A stretch of DNA of 45,652 nt, taken from assembly GCA_029262295.1 (NCBI GenBank), contig JAJCZR010000073.1, positions 1-45,652 of the forward strand, written 5' to 3'. Numbering within the stretch: position 1 is the first letter of the stretch; the number at the start of each line of letters is the position of its first letter. The stretch comes from Deltaproteobacteria bacterium (lineage in GTDB: Bacteria > Desulfobacterota_D > UBA1144 > Nemesobacterales > Nemesobacteraceae). Of this stretch, positions 9,636 to 18,095 are shown in pieces. Below the pieces are notes generated by a model that saw only the letters and a program-made list of their open reading frames with translations, was not told the origin of the DNA and did not search any database. Both the position numbers and the translations under genes were made by a program.

Positions 9636-10298
9636 ATGAATACAGAAGAAGAAAAAAAAATAAAGTTATTTCTCGCTGTTAACTTCAAACTCATTTTGGA
9701 TAGCATTAATGAGGTTCTTGGTAAAGAAGTAGATTTTGAGATAGCCGGTGTTTCCAACAATGTTTTAGATCTTATTAATGGAATTGAGTCAAGTGATATT
9801 GATGTTTTAATAATTGACCATGATCTTTCGAACCTTGATTTAAAAAAAATAGTCGAAATAAATAAAAGCAAATGTAACGCTAACATTATCCTTCTGATTG
9901 ATAGTAACCTTAATCAAACTCAACTTGTTGAGTATGTTAAGCTTGGGATTAAGGGCTATTACTACAAAGATAATCACCTGGAGCAATTTTTAAAATCAAT
10001 AAGGGCAATAAGTGAAGGTGAACTTTGGGTTGAGCGCAAGCTTTTGCCGCAAATTATTGATGACTCAAATAAACCAGTAAAAGAAAAAGAAGATTTGCCC
10101 CTTTACGATCTTACCCCGGCAGAGTTTAGAATCCTGAAACATGTACTTCAGGGGCTTTCAAACCAAAAGATTGCAGAAGCTTTATCAATTAGTGATAAAA
10201 CAGTAAAGTTCCATCTTTACAAAATATTTAAAAAACTTTCAGTAAAAACAAGATCGCAACTAATAATTTTTGGCTACAAGAACGGTCTTGTCTCTTAA
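9636..10298 (+). CDS. NarL/FixJ-type response regulator with a degenerate receiver
   Basis: A 220-residue protein with a receiver-like domain (about 8-125) and a LuxR-type helix-turn-helix (about 158-215: LTPAEFRILKHVLQGLSNQK, then IAEALSISDKTVKFHLYKIF). The phospho-acceptor position is filled by D61 (VLIIDHDLS) and the conserved Lys by K111 (GYYYKD). The acidic pair normally found after the first strand (DD) is replaced by V15-N16 (FLAVNFK). The Thr/Ser switch position before NLNQ also looks substituted (LLIDS). Mg-dependent phosphorylation may therefore be lost. No histidine kinase is nearby. It lies 21 bases after dprA, so it may be co-transcribed with it. Targets are unknown. The degenerate-receiver reading is inference from motif alignment by eye. 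Confidence 0.88.
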   Translation: MNTEEEKKIKLFLAVNFKLILDSINEVLGKEVDFEIAGVSNNVLDLINGIESSDIDVLIIDHDLSNLDLKKIVEINKSKCNANIILLIDSNLNQTQLVEYVKLGIKGYYYKDNHLEQFLKSIRAISEGELWVERKLLPQIIDDSNKPVKEKEDLPLYDLTPAEFRILKHVLQGLSNQKIAEALSISDKTVKFHLYKIFKKLSVKTRSQLIIFGYKNGLVS

Positions 10299-10359
10299 GC
10301 AGTTATTTCTCTTCCACTTGATGTTTCATGATCTTTATTAAAAAAACTTATTTTATGGT

Positions 10360-10365
10360 TATAAT
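10360..10365 (+). promoter_or_regulatory. Candidate -10 box upstream of ugd
   Basis: A perfect TATAAT sits 57 bases before the ugd start in the 124-base gap after the regulator gene. No convincing TTGACA-like -35 is seen at 16-18 bases. It may mark a separate promoter for the ugd-epimerase-topA-recG stretch. In AT-rich DNA such a match can be chance. Confidence 0.3.
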
Positions 10366-10422
10366 TTACCAAAATTTTTTGCGTGTTTTCTTAATAACCA
10401 CAATAAAATCTGGAGATAGTTA

Positions 10423-11721
10423 ATGAATATTACAGTTGTTGGTACTGGATATGTAGGATTGGTAACAGGTGCGTGTCTTGCAGGCAGTGGGAATAATGTG
10501 ACCTGTGTTGATATAGATGAAACGAAAGTGGGTAAACTGAAAAATGGCGAAGTTTACTTTTTTGAGCCTGGCCTGGATGAGGTGGTACATTCAAACATAA
10601 AAGAAGACAGGCTTCATTTTACAACCGATATAGCTTTGGCAGTAAAAAGTGCCGAGATTATTTTTATTGCAGTTGGCACTCCGCAAAGTTACGATGGTGC
10701 TGCAGATATTTCAGCAGTGCTTGAGGTTGCAAAGTCAATTGGCGAAAATCTAAATAATTACAAAATTGTTGTTACTAAAAGCACCGTGCCCGTTGGGACT
10801 ACTGAGAAAGTTAAAAGCACTATAGCCTCGATTACAGATTTAGAATTTGATGTGGCATCAAATCCTGAGTTTTTAAAAGAAGGCGCTGCTGTTGAAGATT
10901 TTCTTAAGCCCGACAGAGTTGTAATAGGTGTTGAGAAAGAAGCAGTTGGAAATAAACTTAAGGATCTTTACTCGCCTTTTATGAGATCAGGTGACAGATC
11001 AATTGTGGTTTCCCTTAGATCATCTGAAATGGCTAAATATGCATCGAATGCGATGCTTGCCACAAGAATTTCATTTATGAATGATATTGCAAACCTCTGC
11101 GAGCTTGTTGGTGCCAATGTTTCAGAGATCAGAAGGGTAATGGGCTCTGATACCAGAATTGGCAGGCAATTCCTTTATCCAGGGCTTGGGTATGGTGGAT
11201 CGTGCTTCCCAAAAGATGTAAGGGCTTTAATCAAAACTGCAAATGAAGCAGGTTATGAACTTGAAGTGTCGAGTGCGGTAGACAGTATAAATAAAAAGCA
11301 AAGAGAAAGATTTTTCAATAAGATCTACAAATATTATGATGGTGAACTTAAAGGTAAAAAGTTTGCTGTCTGGGGGCTTTCCTTCAAACCCAACACCGAC
11401 GATATCAGGGAAGCACCAGCTCTGTATATTATTGATAAAGTGCTTTCAGAGGGAGCGAGTGTAATAGCACACGATCCTGCATCTATAGAAAATGTTAAAG
11501 AACAATTAGGGGATAAGATCAGCTATTGCGAATCATATTATGAAACATGTACTGATGCAGATGCACTTATAATAAGCACAGAGTGGAATGAATACAGGCA
11601 GCCCAATTTTGAAAAAATGAAAGAATTAATGTCGAGTGCAATAATATTTGATGGAAGAAATTTATATGATCCTGAAAAAATGAAATCACTTGGTATAGAA
11701 TACTTTGGGATAGGGATGTAA
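10423..11721 (+). CDS. ugd: UDP-glucose 6-dehydrogenase
   Basis: Oxidises UDP-glucose to UDP-glucuronate with two NAD+ in the cytoplasm, feeding uronic-acid glycans. It is 432 residues, full length. The N-terminal NAD domain starts MNITVVGTGYVGLVTGACLA (GxGxxG). Further motifs are FIAVGTPQSYDGAAD, TKSTVPVGTT, ASNPEFLKEGAAVEDFLKPD and SSEMAKYASNAMLATRISFM. The catalytic Cys lies in YGGSCFPKDVRAL. The C-terminal domain has VWGLSFKPNTDDIREAPAL and ALIISTEWNEY. The ribosome-binding site GGAG lies close upstream. It is followed after 7 bases by an epimerase that would use its product. Confidence 0.96.
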   Translation: MNITVVGTGYVGLVTGACLAGSGNNVTCVDIDETKVGKLKNGEVYFFEPGLDEVVHSNIKEDRLHFTTDIALAVKSAEIIFIAVGTPQSYDGAADISAVLEVAKSIGENLNNYKIVVTKSTVPVGTTEKVKSTIASITDLEFDVASNPEFLKEGAAVEDFLKPDRVVIGVEKEAVGNKLKDLYSPFMRSGDRSIVVSLRSSEMAKYASNAMLATRISFMNDIANLCELVGANVSEIRRVMGSDTRIGRQFLYPGLGYGGSCFPKDVRALIKTANEAGYELEVSSAVDSINKKQRERFFNKIYKYYDGELKGKKFAVWGLSFKPNTDDIREAPALYIIDKVLSEGASVIAHDPASIENVKEQLGDKISYCESYYETCTDADALIISTEWNEYRQPNFEKMKELMSSAIIFDGRNLYDPEKMKSLGIEYFGIGM

Positions 11722-11728
11722 TCTCAAT

Positions 11729-12721
11729 ATGAACTCTATGAATATTCTTGTTACAGGCTGCGCTGGGTTTATCGGTTCAAAAATTTCAGAGCTTCTTTCT
11801 TTAAGGGGTGACAATGTTTTTGGCCTAGACAATTTCTCTGATTCTTATGATATAAGATTAAAACAGTTTCGTTTGGACAAACTTAAACATCTTGATAATT
11901 TTCACTTTCTTCATTGTGATGTGTCTGACAACGATGCACTAAAAAATAGCTATGAAATTATTGAGGGCACTCATGGTGCAAAAGTTGATGTAGTTGTAAA
12001 CCTCGCTGCAAGGGCTGGGGTGAGATACAGTCTTGAAAATCCCTGGATCTATTATTCAACAAATGTTTTTGGCACTTTAAATCTGCTGGAACTATGTAAA
12101 TCCAAGAAAATAAACAAATTTGTACTCGCTTCCACATCCAGTATTTACGGAAATAATCCTACTCCTTATGATGAAGGCCAGGTTGTTGATAAGCAATTAT
12201 CTCCATATGCATCATCAAAAAAATCTGCAGAAGAGCTATGCTACACTTATCACAAAAATTTTGGTATTGATATATCCATATTGAGATATTTCACAGTATA
12301 TGGCCCGGCTGGCAGGCCTGATATGAGTGTATACAGGTTTATTAAGTGGGTAGCTGAGGGAAGTGACCTGATCTTTTATGGCGATGGTAACCAAAAAAGG
12401 GATTTTACATATATTGATGATATTGCAAAAGGAACCATTCTTGCAATAAAAAATCTTGGTTTTGAGATCATTAATCTTGGCAGTGGCAAACCAGTTTCTT
12501 TAATTGATCTTGTTGATATGATTAAGATGAATATTAAAAAAGAGGTTAAAATTGTTTATCAAGGTGTCCACCCTGCAGACATTCATTCAACCTGGGCCGA
12601 TATCTCGAAAGCAAACAAAATACTTGATTGGCAACCTGATTATGATATAAAACAAGGGATAAAAAGCACCATCGAGTGGTATAATAATAATCGTGAACTT
12701 GTAAAAGATGTTGAACTTTGA
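11729..12721 (+). CDS. NAD-dependent epimerase, probably UDP-glucuronate 4-epimerase
   Basis: A 330-residue extended SDR enzyme. It has an N-terminal NAD-binding motif (GCAGFIGS), the LAARAGVRYSLENPWIYYST segment shared by UDP-glucuronate epimerases, the TSSIYGN catalytic Ser/Thr region and the YASSK catalytic Tyr-Lys. LRYFTVYGPAGRPDM, with FxVYGPxGRPDM typical of GlcA 4-epimerases, and RDFTYIDD follow. Adjacent ugd makes UDP-glucuronate, supporting conversion to UDP-galacturonate. UDP-glucose or another sugar nucleotide is possible. There are two candidate ATGs (11729 and 11738). The second gives the tighter MNILVTG start, and I kept the first only because both fit. The TGA stop overlaps the first base pair of a hairpin (12720-12745). 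Confidence 0.88.
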   Translation: MNSMNILVTGCAGFIGSKISELLSLRGDNVFGLDNFSDSYDIRLKQFRLDKLKHLDNFHFLHCDVSDNDALKNSYEIIEGTHGAKVDVVVNLAARAGVRYSLENPWIYYSTNVFGTLNLLELCKSKKINKFVLASTSSIYGNNPTPYDEGQVVDKQLSPYASSKKSAEELCYTYHKNFGIDISILRYFTVYGPAGRPDMSVYRFIKWVAEGSDLIFYGDGNQKRDFTYIDDIAKGTILAIKNLGFEIINLGSGKPVSLIDLVDMIKMNIKKEVKIVYQGVHPADIHSTWADISKANKILDWQPDYDIKQGIKSTIEWYNNNRELVKDVEL

Positions 12722-12745
12722 TGCAAAATCTGGAAAATTTGCATC
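12720..12745. repeat. Perfect 8-base inverted repeat after the epimerase gene
   Basis: GATGCAAA, a 10-base spacer, then TTTGCATC. It begins on the epimerase stop codon and lies about 80 bases before topA. No T-run follows on either strand, so it is not a clear intrinsic terminator. It could be an mRNA 3' hairpin or an operator ahead of topA. The role is unknown. Confidence 0.35.
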
Positions 12746-12825
12746 TATATGATTTCTATTTACTCTTTATAACTCTTAAGACAATTTGAACTTGTTTTCA
12801 ATATTTTTTAAACCGGAGCGTATTA

Positions 12826-14919
12826 ATGGCAAAATCACTTATAATAGTTGAATCTCCTTCAAAAGCGAAAACTATCAAGAAATATCTTGGTAAAGATTTT
12901 ACTGTAGAAGCTTCATCTGGCCACCTTATAGATCTTCCTAGCAGTAAACTTGGAGTGGATATTGAAGATAGTTTTAAGCCTCAATATAAAGTAATAAAAG
13001 GTAAAACCAAATATTTAAACCAGCTTAAAAAAGCTGCTAAAAATGCTGATAAAGTCTACCTTGCTTCTGACCCTGATAGAGAGGGTGAAGCAATAGCTTG
13101 GCATATTACAGAAAAACTCAATTTGTGGGATAAGGCCCACAGGATCCTTTTTTATGAAATCACTGAAAATGCTGTAAAGAAATCTATAGAAAATCCGTTG
13201 AAACTCAGTAAAAATCGTTTTGAGGCCCAGCAGGCAAGAAGAATCCTTGATAGAATTGTGGGTTATAAAGTCAGCCCTATACTCTGGAAAAAAGTGAGAA
13301 GAGGCCTTAGTGCAGGGAGGGTACAAAGTGTTGCGCTTAGAATAATTGTGCAAAGGGAAAGGGAGATAGAAGCTTTTAACCCTGAGGAGTATTGGACACT
13401 CGAATCTTATTTAAAACGTAAGGAAGACGGAGAAGGAAATTCTTTTATTGCAAATCTGCATAAGTTTGAGGGTGAGAAGGCCAAGATTCCCAATGAAGAT
13501 GAGGTGAAAAAGGTCCTTGATGCAATTTCAGGAAAAGAATATCTAGTAAAATCTGTTACCAGAAAAGAAAGAAGGCGAAATGCACTACCACCATTTATTA
13601 CAAGTACCCTACAGCAGGAAGCATCAAGAAAAATCAGGTTTTCTGTCAAAAAATCAATGGTTATCGCTCAAAAACTTTATGAAGGAATTGAGCTTGGTGA
13701 TGAAGGCCCTGTTGGGCTTATCACATATATGAGAACCGACTCTGTAAGAGTGTCTGAAAATGCTTTAGGTGAAGTAAGGGAATATATTAAAAATAAGTAT
13801 GGAAATGATTATATTCCAGCAGAGCCTAATACATTCAAGGTTAAAAAATCAGCACAGGATGCACATGAGGCTATTCGTCCGACTTTCCCGAATAAAGCCC
13901 CCGAAGAGATAAAACAGTATCTCAAAGAGGATGAATATAAACTCTATACCCTTATCTGGAAAAGGTTTGTTTCATCTCAGATGACCCCTGCGGTTTATGA
14001 TCAGACTGCTGTGGATATTGAAGTAGGAAGTGCTATTTTCAGGGCAACTGGTTCAATTATTAAGTTTCCAGGATTTACAACACTTTATATTGAAAGCAAA
14101 GAGGAAGATGAAAAAGAAAAAGATAGTGATGTATTAAAACAGCTTCCTGATATAAAGGAAAAAGATTTGCTTGATCTTCTTAAACTTGATCCAAAACAGC
14201 ACTTTACCCAACCCCCACCGAGGTTTACTGAAAGCTCACTTGTAAAAGAGCTTGAGGAAAAAGGAATTGGAAGGCCATCTACTTACGCTGCTATCTTGTC
14301 AACAATTCAAACAAGGGAATATGCAAACAAAGATAAAAACAGGCTCCGCCCCACTTTGCTGGGATGCTCGGTAAATGATCTTTTAATTGAAGGGTTTCCT
14401 GAGATTATGAATATTGAATTTACTGCCGCTATGGAAGATAAGCTGGATAAAGTAGAAGATGGAGATGTTAACTGGGTGGATCTGCTTTCTGGTTTTTATG
14501 GAGATTTTTCAAAAAGGCTTGATCAGGCAGAGGAAACACTTAAAAGCCTTAAAAGGGAAGGTGTTCCAACTGATATAGAGTGCGGTGAATGCGGGGCACC
14601 TATGATTGTAAAATGGGGCAAGAGGGGAGAGTTCTTATCCTGTTCAAAATACCCTGATTGCAAAAATGCCAAGCCTTTTATTTATGATGAAGATGGAAAA
14701 ATAAAAATAAAGGAAAAAGTAGCTCCTGAAATAAGAGAAGATGTTGTTTGTGAGAATTGTGGCAAACCAATGGCTATTAGACAAAGTAGATATGGAAAGT
14801 TTCTGGGTTGCACCGGATATCCTGAATGTAAAACAATTAAAAGAATGAATAAAGATGGTGAAGTGATCGAAGATAAAAAAGATAAGAAGGAAAAGAAAGA
14901 AGCCAAAGAAGCAAATTAA
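12826..14919 (+). CDS. topA: DNA topoisomerase I
   Basis: A type IA topoisomerase relaxing negative supercoils; 697 residues. The Toprim domain is at the N-terminus (SLIIVESPSKAKTIKKYLG; acidic motif ASDPDREGEAIAWHI). The decatenation-loop and gate region includes FEAQQARRILDRIVGYKVSP, LSAGRVQSVALR and the nucleophile Tyr301 in GLITYMRTDSVR. QDAHEAIRPT and GIGRPSTYA follow. The C-terminus has two Cys4 zinc knuckles: CGEC with CSKYPDC (Cys 586/589/606/612), and CENC with CTGYPEC (from Cys 642). A Lys/Glu-rich tail ends the protein. Many relatives carry three or more knuckles. GGAG precedes the ATG. recG follows after only 3 bases. Confidence 0.97.
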   Translation: MAKSLIIVESPSKAKTIKKYLGKDFTVEASSGHLIDLPSSKLGVDIEDSFKPQYKVIKGKTKYLNQLKKAAKNADKVYLASDPDREGEAIAWHITEKLNLWDKAHRILFYEITENAVKKSIENPLKLSKNRFEAQQARRILDRIVGYKVSPILWKKVRRGLSAGRVQSVALRIIVQREREIEAFNPEEYWTLESYLKRKEDGEGNSFIANLHKFEGEKAKIPNEDEVKKVLDAISGKEYLVKSVTRKERRRNALPPFITSTLQQEASRKIRFSVKKSMVIAQKLYEGIELGDEGPVGLITYMRTDSVRVSENALGEVREYIKNKYGNDYIPAEPNTFKVKKSAQDAHEAIRPTFPNKAPEEIKQYLKEDEYKLYTLIWKRFVSSQMTPAVYDQTAVDIEVGSAIFRATGSIIKFPGFTTLYIESKEEDEKEKDSDVLKQLPDIKEKDLLDLLKLDPKQHFTQPPPRFTESSLVKELEEKGIGRPSTYAAILSTIQTREYANKDKNRLRPTLLGCSVNDLLIEGFPEIMNIEFTAAMEDKLDKVEDGDVNWVDLLSGFYGDFSKRLDQAEETLKSLKREGVPTDIECGECGAPMIVKWGKRGEFLSCSKYPDCKNAKPFIYDEDGKIKIKEKVAPEIREDVVCENCGKPMAIRQSRYGKFLGCTGYPECKTIKRMNKDGEVIEDKKDKKEKKEAKEAN

Positions 14920-14922
14920 TTT

Positions 14923-17394
14923 ATGCAGCATGAATTAGAAAACTTTATTAAATCAGTACAAAAACCATTATTATTTGCATCAAAAAACAACTTTTCAAAC
15001 CTTAATAAAATCAAGAACCTTGAGTCAGCTATAAACGACTGCATTCTCAAATTTCTTTCAAAAAATCAATCTCCAAATATAGAAAAGCTTGCATTGGAGA
15101 TAAAAAACCAATTCATAGACTTTGAAAATCTGGATGAAAAATCAAAAAAAGATAAAGTGACGAACTCGCTTAAAATATTGAGTGGTTTGAGTGAGTTATG
15201 CCCTACTTCTAAAGCTGCCCCTAAAGATTCAATTGATTCTACAAAAGAGCAATTTAGTTCTCTATCAAGCACTGATGTCAGGTATTTAAAGGGCGTTGGC
15301 CCAAAGATATCTTCAATGCTAAACAGGAGATCAGTGTTTACAGTTGAAGACCTTCTTTTTTATTCTCCGAGAAGATATGACGACAGAACTAAAATTACTT
15401 CTTTATCCGAAGTGATACCAGGCAACAGGTATACAGTGGTTGGCACAATCTCATCAGTTGGGGAAATCAGAAACAGGAAAAGCAGGTTTTTTAAAGTTGT
15501 TTTAATTGATAATAAATCAAGACTTGATTTGATATGGTTTAATTTTAAAGCCTCATATCTGCGATCAGTATTTAAGAAAAATGAAAGGGTAATTGTGAAT
15601 GGGGAGATTGCTTATAGTTCATATCAAAGAAGCCTGCAAATTGTTCATCCAACTGCAGAAGATGTGGAAATAATTGAAGATGAAGATACGCTTGATGAGT
15701 CGCTTCAATTTAACAGGATTGTACCAATTTACCCTCTAACTGATGGACTTACTCAAAGAAGGTTAAGAAAAATTATTTACTATGTCCTTGATAATTATCT
15801 CAATCATTATAAACCACTTTTGTCTGATGAACTTATAAAACAGCATAAGCTTATGAATCTTAGTAATGCATTAAGAGAAGTTCATTTTCCAGCTAATAAA
15901 AATAGCTTAATTGATATTACAAATGAAAGTTCGATTTATAAATCGATTCCGCACCGTACTGTTATATTTTTTGAATTTTTTGTTTTGGAACTAGGGCTTA
16001 CATACAAAAAAAAGGATATTGAAAAGAAAAAGGGAATATCCTTTAACAAAGATTCCCAACTAGTTGCCAAACTAATAAACTCGCTACCTTTTACACTAAC
16101 CCAATCTCAAAAAAAAGTTATTTCTGAAATAGAGAATGATATGAGTAAAAAGTATCCAATGAACAGGCTGCTTCAAGGTGATGTTGGAAGCGGGAAGACA
16201 ATTGTGGCCCTCACCTCGATTTTAACAGCAATAGATTCTGGATATCAAGCAGTTTTTATGGTTCCTACTGAAATTCTGGCTGAGCAACATTATAAAAATC
16301 TGATAGAACTGCTAAAGAAGTTCGATGTAAATTTAGGGTTACTTAAAAGCGCACTTCCAAAAAGTGAAAAATCTTCAATTTATAGAAAAATAAAAGAAGG
16401 TAAATTGGATATTGTTGTTGGCACTCATGCACTTATTGAAGAGGTTGTGGATTTTCACAATCTTGGCCTTGTTGTGATAGATGAGCAGCATAGGTTTGGA
16501 GTGCTTCAAAGGGCAAAACTAGTTGGTAAAGCCAAAAACCCCGATGTATTAATTATGACGGCAACTCCAATCCCAAGGACATTGGCAATAACTGTTTATG
16601 GTGACCTTGATGTTTCTGTTATTGATGAACTTCCCCCAAATCGAAAGAATATTGAGACAACTTCCCTTAAAGATACAAAGAGGAATAGAGAAAGCCTTTA
16701 TAAATTTATTAGAAAGGAAATAGAAAGCGGCAGACAGGCTTATGTTGTTTGTCCGTTTATTGACGAGTCTGAAAACCCGGATTTCAAGCAAATAAAATAT
16801 GCTTTAAAAGTGGCTGAAGATCTTCAGAATGAAATATTCCCGGATTTCAGGATAGGTCTTCTTCACGGAAAGATGAGTTCTTCTGAGAAAGAAGAATCAA
16901 TGAATAAATTCTTAAAAAAAGAATATGATATTATTGTTTCCACAACAGTTATAGAAGTGGGTGTAGATGTCTCTAATGCAACAATTATGGTTATCGAAAA
17001 TGCGGAGAGGTTTGGTTTATCGCAGCTTCATCAGTTACGTGGAAGAATTGGAAGAGGCGAGTTTAAGTCTGCTTGTTTTTTAGTATCATCATTCAGATCA
17101 AGTGAAGATTCTGTAAAAAGGTTGAGTATAATAACTCAAACCAACAATGGTTTTAGAATCTCAGAGGCTGATCTAGAGCTACGAGGGCCAGGCGATTTTC
17201 TTGGTACAAAACAGTCTGGACTTCCAAGTTTTAACTTTGCTAATTTACTTCGTGATTCAAGGATATTAGATGAAGCAAGGGAAGCAGCTTTAGATGTGAT
17301 TAGAGACGTGGATAATTACTCTAAAAATGAAAAGTTGTTTGATTATGTTGTAAAAAAATGGGGAAATATGCTTGAGCTAAGCTCTATTTCTTAA
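14923..17394 (+). CDS. recG: ATP-dependent DNA helicase RecG with N-terminal extension
   Basis: A monomeric superfamily 2 helicase that regresses stalled replication forks. It is 823 residues against roughly 690 in E. coli. The extra length is an N-terminal segment of about 115 residues, helical and Lys/Asn/Ser rich, before the wedge domain begins at YLKGVGPKISSML. OB/wedge motifs include DLLFYSPRRYDDRT and NGEIAYS. Helicase motifs are LLQGDVGSGKTIVA (Walker A around 419-426), MVPTEILAEQH, VVGTHALIE, DEQHRFGVLQR (DExH at 520-523), MTATPIPRTLA, GLLHGKMSS, STTVIEVGVDV, QLHQLRGRIGRG and the C-terminal TNNGFRISEADLELRGPGDF, with its LGTKQSG. N-terminal extensions occur in some other lineages such as Thermotoga. 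It is nearly fused to topA upstream. Confidence 0.96.
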   Translation: MQHELENFIKSVQKPLLFASKNNFSNLNKIKNLESAINDCILKFLSKNQSPNIEKLALEIKNQFIDFENLDEKSKKDKVTNSLKILSGLSELCPTSKAAPKDSIDSTKEQFSSLSSTDVRYLKGVGPKISSMLNRRSVFTVEDLLFYSPRRYDDRTKITSLSEVIPGNRYTVVGTISSVGEIRNRKSRFFKVVLIDNKSRLDLIWFNFKASYLRSVFKKNERVIVNGEIAYSSYQRSLQIVHPTAEDVEIIEDEDTLDESLQFNRIVPIYPLTDGLTQRRLRKIIYYVLDNYLNHYKPLLSDELIKQHKLMNLSNALREVHFPANKNSLIDITNESSIYKSIPHRTVIFFEFFVLELGLTYKKKDIEKKKGISFNKDSQLVAKLINSLPFTLTQSQKKVISEIENDMSKKYPMNRLLQGDVGSGKTIVALTSILTAIDSGYQAVFMVPTEILAEQHYKNLIELLKKFDVNLGLLKSALPKSEKSSIYRKIKEGKLDIVVGTHALIEEVVDFHNLGLVVIDEQHRFGVLQRAKLVGKAKNPDVLIMTATPIPRTLAITVYGDLDVSVIDELPPNRKNIETTSLKDTKRNRESLYKFIRKEIESGRQAYVVCPFIDESENPDFKQIKYALKVAEDLQNEIFPDFRIGLLHGKMSSSEKEESMNKFLKKEYDIIVSTTVIEVGVDVSNATIMVIENAERFGLSQLHQLRGRIGRGEFKSACFLVSSFRSSEDSVKRLSIITQTNNGFRISEADLELRGPGDFLGTKQSGLPSFNFANLLRDSRILDEAREAALDVIRDVDNYSKNEKLFDYVVKKWGNMLELSSIS

Positions 17395-17402
17395 TAAGTT
17401 TT

Positions 17403-18095
17403 ATGAAACTCTCCGTAATTATTCCTACACTTAATGAAGAAAAACATCTTAAAAAGACGCTCGATTATCTAAGAAAAAATGCTTTTAACCCACCATTTGA
17501 AATTACTGTTGTAGATAGTGGTTCAAGTGATAAAACAAAAAATATTGTAAAGGCTGAAATGGCCGAGTTCCTCAAGTTTAAACCAAAGATCAGAGGTAGG
17601 GCACAGCCTCTTAATTATGCAGCAGATTTTGCTAATGGCGATGTTTTGCTCTTTCTGGATGCAGATACTGAAGTGCCACAAAATTATGATCTACATATTG
17701 AAAAGGCCCTTCAAAATCAAGATACAGTTGGAGGTGCTTTTGAGTTTGCATTGGAAGGTGAAAGAATTGGTTTAAGAATTGTTGAACTTATAAACAGGAT
17801 AAGATATAGACTCAGAAAAAGGTATTACGGTGATCAAGGATTATTTGTAAGAAAGAAAGTATTTGAAAAAGTCTGTGGTTTTCCTGAAATAGAACTTTTG
17901 GAGTCCGCATATCTTTGCAAGAGTTTAAAAGAATACGGAAATTTAGTTCTGATAAAAAGAAAAGTAATTACTTCATCAAGACGATTTAGAAAAAATGGAA
18001 TATTAAAACCTTTTTCTTTTGATATAAAAATATGGTTTCTTGATCTTATTGGTTCTGATGTCGAAAAATTCTCTAAAAATTACTGGAAAATTTAA
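17403..18095 (+). CDS. Glycosyltransferase family 2, TIGR04283-like
   Basis: A 230-residue GT-A fold transferase: [29 protein letters not shown], then [20 protein letters not shown] with LDADTEVP (a DxD-type metal motif). The second half ([20 protein letters not shown]-like helix, [20 protein letters not shown], a PEIELLE motif and [10 protein letters not shown]) closely follows the pattern of the family called rSAM/selenodomain-associated transferase 2. The usual family partners, a radical SAM protein and transferase 1, are not in the window. It follows recG after 8 bases and overlaps the convergent sucB end by 4 bases. The acceptor and donor are not evident. Confidence 0.85.
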   Translation: MKLSVIIPTLNEEKHLKKTLDYLRKNAFNPPFEITVVDSGSSDKTKNIVKAEMAEFLKFKPKIRGRAQPLNYAADFANGDVLLFLDADTEVPQNYDLHIEKALQNQDTVGGAFEFALEGERIGLRIVELINRIRYRLRKRYYGDQGLFVRKKVFEKVCGFPEIELLESAYLCKSLKEYGNLVLIKRKVITSSRRFRKNGILKPFSFDIKIWFLDLIGSDVEKFSKNYWKI

